In this document: positions 62,702 to 64,000 of the stretch, in pieces | Position numbering within the stretch: the first letter of the stretch is position 1 | How the letters are laid out: each line of letters starts with the position of its first letter | Assembly: GCA_028824295.1 (NCBI GenBank) | Contig: JAPPED010000022.1 | Location: 47,405 to 111,404, forward strand | Origin: Rhodospirillales bacterium | GTDB lineage: Bacteria > Pseudomonadota > Alphaproteobacteria > TMED109 | DNA length: 64,000 nucleotides | Direction: 5' to 3' | Notes under the pieces: model-generated | Seen by the model: only the letters and a program-made list of their open reading frames with translations | Told to the model about the DNA's origin: nothing | Database searches by the model: none | Position numbers and translations under genes: made by a program

Positions 62702-63220
62702 TCAGGCCTGCGAATGCGCCACCTGCTCGCGCGGGTCGACGGGACTGAAGCGGCGCCGGCCGACGTTGTCCATGTTGACGCCTTCCACCCGCAGCAGCTG
62801 GGTCGCGCCCTCGCGCCGAGGCGAATGGATGTCCCCCTCGTGGTAGACCACGGCCTGGCCCGGACGCAAACGATACTGTCGCACCTTCTCGACATGTCCG
62901 GGCGACACTTCCTGCCATTCGATCATCTCGGTCTCGCCGGCAACCTGTCCATACACGGCCCAACTCGGACCGTGGTCGTGGGGTTGGCTGTTCGCGACGC
63001 CCAGGTGCACATGCGCCAGGATGCAGAAGCCGAGCTCCGGATCTTCGTAGAGAATCTTGCGCACATCCTCCATGCCTGGTCCGAGGTGGGTGTGCACAAA
63101 CTCCGGATCGGCACAGGCCCTCTCAATGAACTTGCGGACCTCCTCTCGCCCGGTTTTGCCCGGGTCCCGCCGAAGTGACTCCCGGCAATCTACCGCGAGT
63201 TGCTCAAGCTCGTATGTCAT
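62702..63220 (-). CDS. Cysteine-dioxygenase-like cupin protein
   Basis: A 172-residue cupin. The metal ligands are predicted at H81 and H83 (SQPHDHGPSWAVYGQ) and H132 (YHEGDIHSPRR), the three-His iron set of cysteine dioxygenase relatives. HDHGPSWAVYG is a typical block of that family. It may oxidise cysteine or another thiol, or be a related thiol dioxygenase. The ATG at 63220 starts the conserved domain; the frame is open another 285 bases. A rhodanese gene starts about 550 bases away on the opposite strand. Confidence 0.82.
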   Translation of the reverse strand: MTYELEQLAVDCRESLRRDPGKTGREEVRKFIERACADPEFVHTHLGPGMEDVRKILYEDPELGFCILAHVHLGVANSQPHDHGPSWAVYGQVAGETEMIEWQEVSPGHVEKVRQYRLRPGQAVVYHEGDIHSPRREGATQLLRVEGVNMDNVGRRRFSPVDPREQVAHSQA

Positions 63221-63765
63221 GGCCGTCTCCCCGCGAACGCTTCGCCGGCATCGAGGCGAGATCGCAGTATGTGTGGCAGGTGAAAACGGCGTCAATGCGT
63301 CCCACACAACCGCGTGGGTTGACCATGTCGGGAGACCCCACGGTAAGGGCAGCCACGTGGCGGTTCGTCCGCATGCGTCCGGGATGATTCCGCTCCGCCA
63401 TGACGGGTTGCCCCAGCCTTCGGAATTGAACCCAGCTTGCGGTCGATGCCCTCGCGTCGGTCGTGACCTTGAAGCCGCGCAAGTCCGGTATCCGTGCGTG
63501 GGCAACGGCTCACCCGTTGGTCCGGGACCACGGCGGAAGGCATCGGAGGGCTGGCGGTTGTCGCCTGATCAAGGTGGAGCCGGGGGTTCCTGCGCGCATT
63601 CGAGTACGGGATGATGCACGGGGCGACGCGTCTTGCCTTGACCTGCTCTCCTGCCTGCGTGCTCGCGCCCGCTGGATTTCCTTGGACCCGCCATTCGAGA
63701 GGTCACCGGATGCTGATGCACACACGGGGTCGACGGATCATCCCGACCTGGACCGGAATCACGTC
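63221..63765. other. Divergent intergenic region without a supported gene
   Basis: These 545 bases lie between the cupin and rhodanese genes, which are divergent. Frames crossing it have no motif. It probably contains two promoters; none was identified with confidence. Confidence 0.35.
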
Positions 63766-64000
63766 GTGACGCGGCAACTGTCGCAAGCAGGCATGCGGGA
63801 GTTGCTCTCGGGACCGGGCGAATTCGCGTTTCTTGACGTGCGCGAGCAAGGGGTGCATGCGCGCGGGCACCCGTTCCACGCGTGTTCGGCGCCGCTTTCG
63901 CATCTGGAAGCGATGGTGGCCGATCTCGTACCCCGCCGTACGGTTCCGGTCGTCCTGTTCGACAGTGGCGACGAAGGCCTTGCCGATCGGGCGGCGGGCA
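63766..64000 (+). CDS. Rhodanese-like sulfurtransferase, N-terminal part (cut by window edge)
   Basis: The first 78 residues of a rhodanese-domain protein, running off the window. The domain starts at once: MRELLSGPGEFAFLDVREQG, then PLSHLEAMVADLVP and TVPVVLFDSGDEGLADRAA. The catalytic Cys of the loop, expected after about residue 65 in VVLFDSGD, is replaced by Ser-Gly-Asp here. This first domain is therefore probably inactive, and any active domain would lie beyond the window. The GTG at 63766 is the assumed start. Proteins with several rhodanese domains often pair an inactive one with an active one. Confidence 0.72.
   Translation, partial: MTRQLSQAGMRELLSGPGEFAFLDVREQGVHARGHPFHACSAPLSHLEAMVADLVPRRTVPVVLFDSGDEGLADRAAG

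Overview
The window is high-GC, gene-dense chromosomal DNA of a Gram-negative bacterium, most likely an alphaproteobacterium. The clues are an outer-membrane assembly set (bamD, bamB), lpxC, a bamD-recN-ligA run, an ETF-ubiquinone oxidoreductase, TRAP and ABC uptake systems, and a CO-dehydrogenase-type molybdenum hydroxylase. There is no rRNA, no CRISPR array and no recognisable insertion sequence. Genus cannot be fixed from the sequence alone.

Layout. 1-8017: an ABC sugar-type importer with three tandem paralogous Tat-exported binding proteins (the first cut by the window edge), two permeases, an ATPase and a GlcD-like FAD dehydrogenase. 8025-12614 (minus): ligA, recN, bamD. 13041-15332: a HisN-like phosphatase and a solitary DNA methyltransferase. 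15385-19972: a tandem glycine riboswitch followed by gcvT-gcvH-gcvPA-gcvPB. 20061-25585: a DsbD/ScsB-like thiol transporter, a peroxiredoxin, ETF-QO and a secreted PQQ-type sugar dehydrogenase. 25592-27989 (minus): an 18-repeat secreted MORN protein and lpxC. 28493-32916: an esterase, then yfgM-bamB-der. 32956-36745: a HpcH/HpaI aldolase, a class-III aminotransferase and an Old Yellow Enzyme. 37151-39049: dxs. About 1 kb of gene-poor DNA follows, carrying a Fur-box-like palindrome.

40084-47046: an amidohydrolase, a DMT exporter, a 3-hydroxyisobutyrate-dehydrogenase-like enzyme, a family-III CoA transferase, and a SoxYZ-like carrier paired with a zinc metallohydrolase (a predicted quinoprotein relay pair). 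47047-48542: gene-poor DNA with a perfect 52-bp palindrome beside a tRNA-Ala(CGC) gene. 48543-52531: argG, yggT, and a polyamine set (speE converging on speD plus ornithine decarboxylase). 52793-56826: a small HTH protein and a TRAP transporter (DctP, DctQ, DctM). 56827-58199: an AT-richer patch and an orphan membrane protein. 58281-62175 (minus): a three-subunit molybdenum hydroxylase operon ending in a MoaD/ThiS-like sulfur carrier. 62702-64000: a cysteine-dioxygenase-like cupin and the start of a rhodanese gene.

The genes fit a heterotroph living on scavenged organic acids, sugars and amino compounds. The most distinctive signals are: several genes whose homology-supported starts lack ATG, GTG or TTG (gcvT, peroxiredoxin); the triplicated binding proteins; the SoxYZ-like/metallohydrolase pair away from any methanol dehydrogenase; the 52-bp palindrome next to tRNA-Ala; and the molybdenum hydroxylase operon with its own sulfur-carrier protein.
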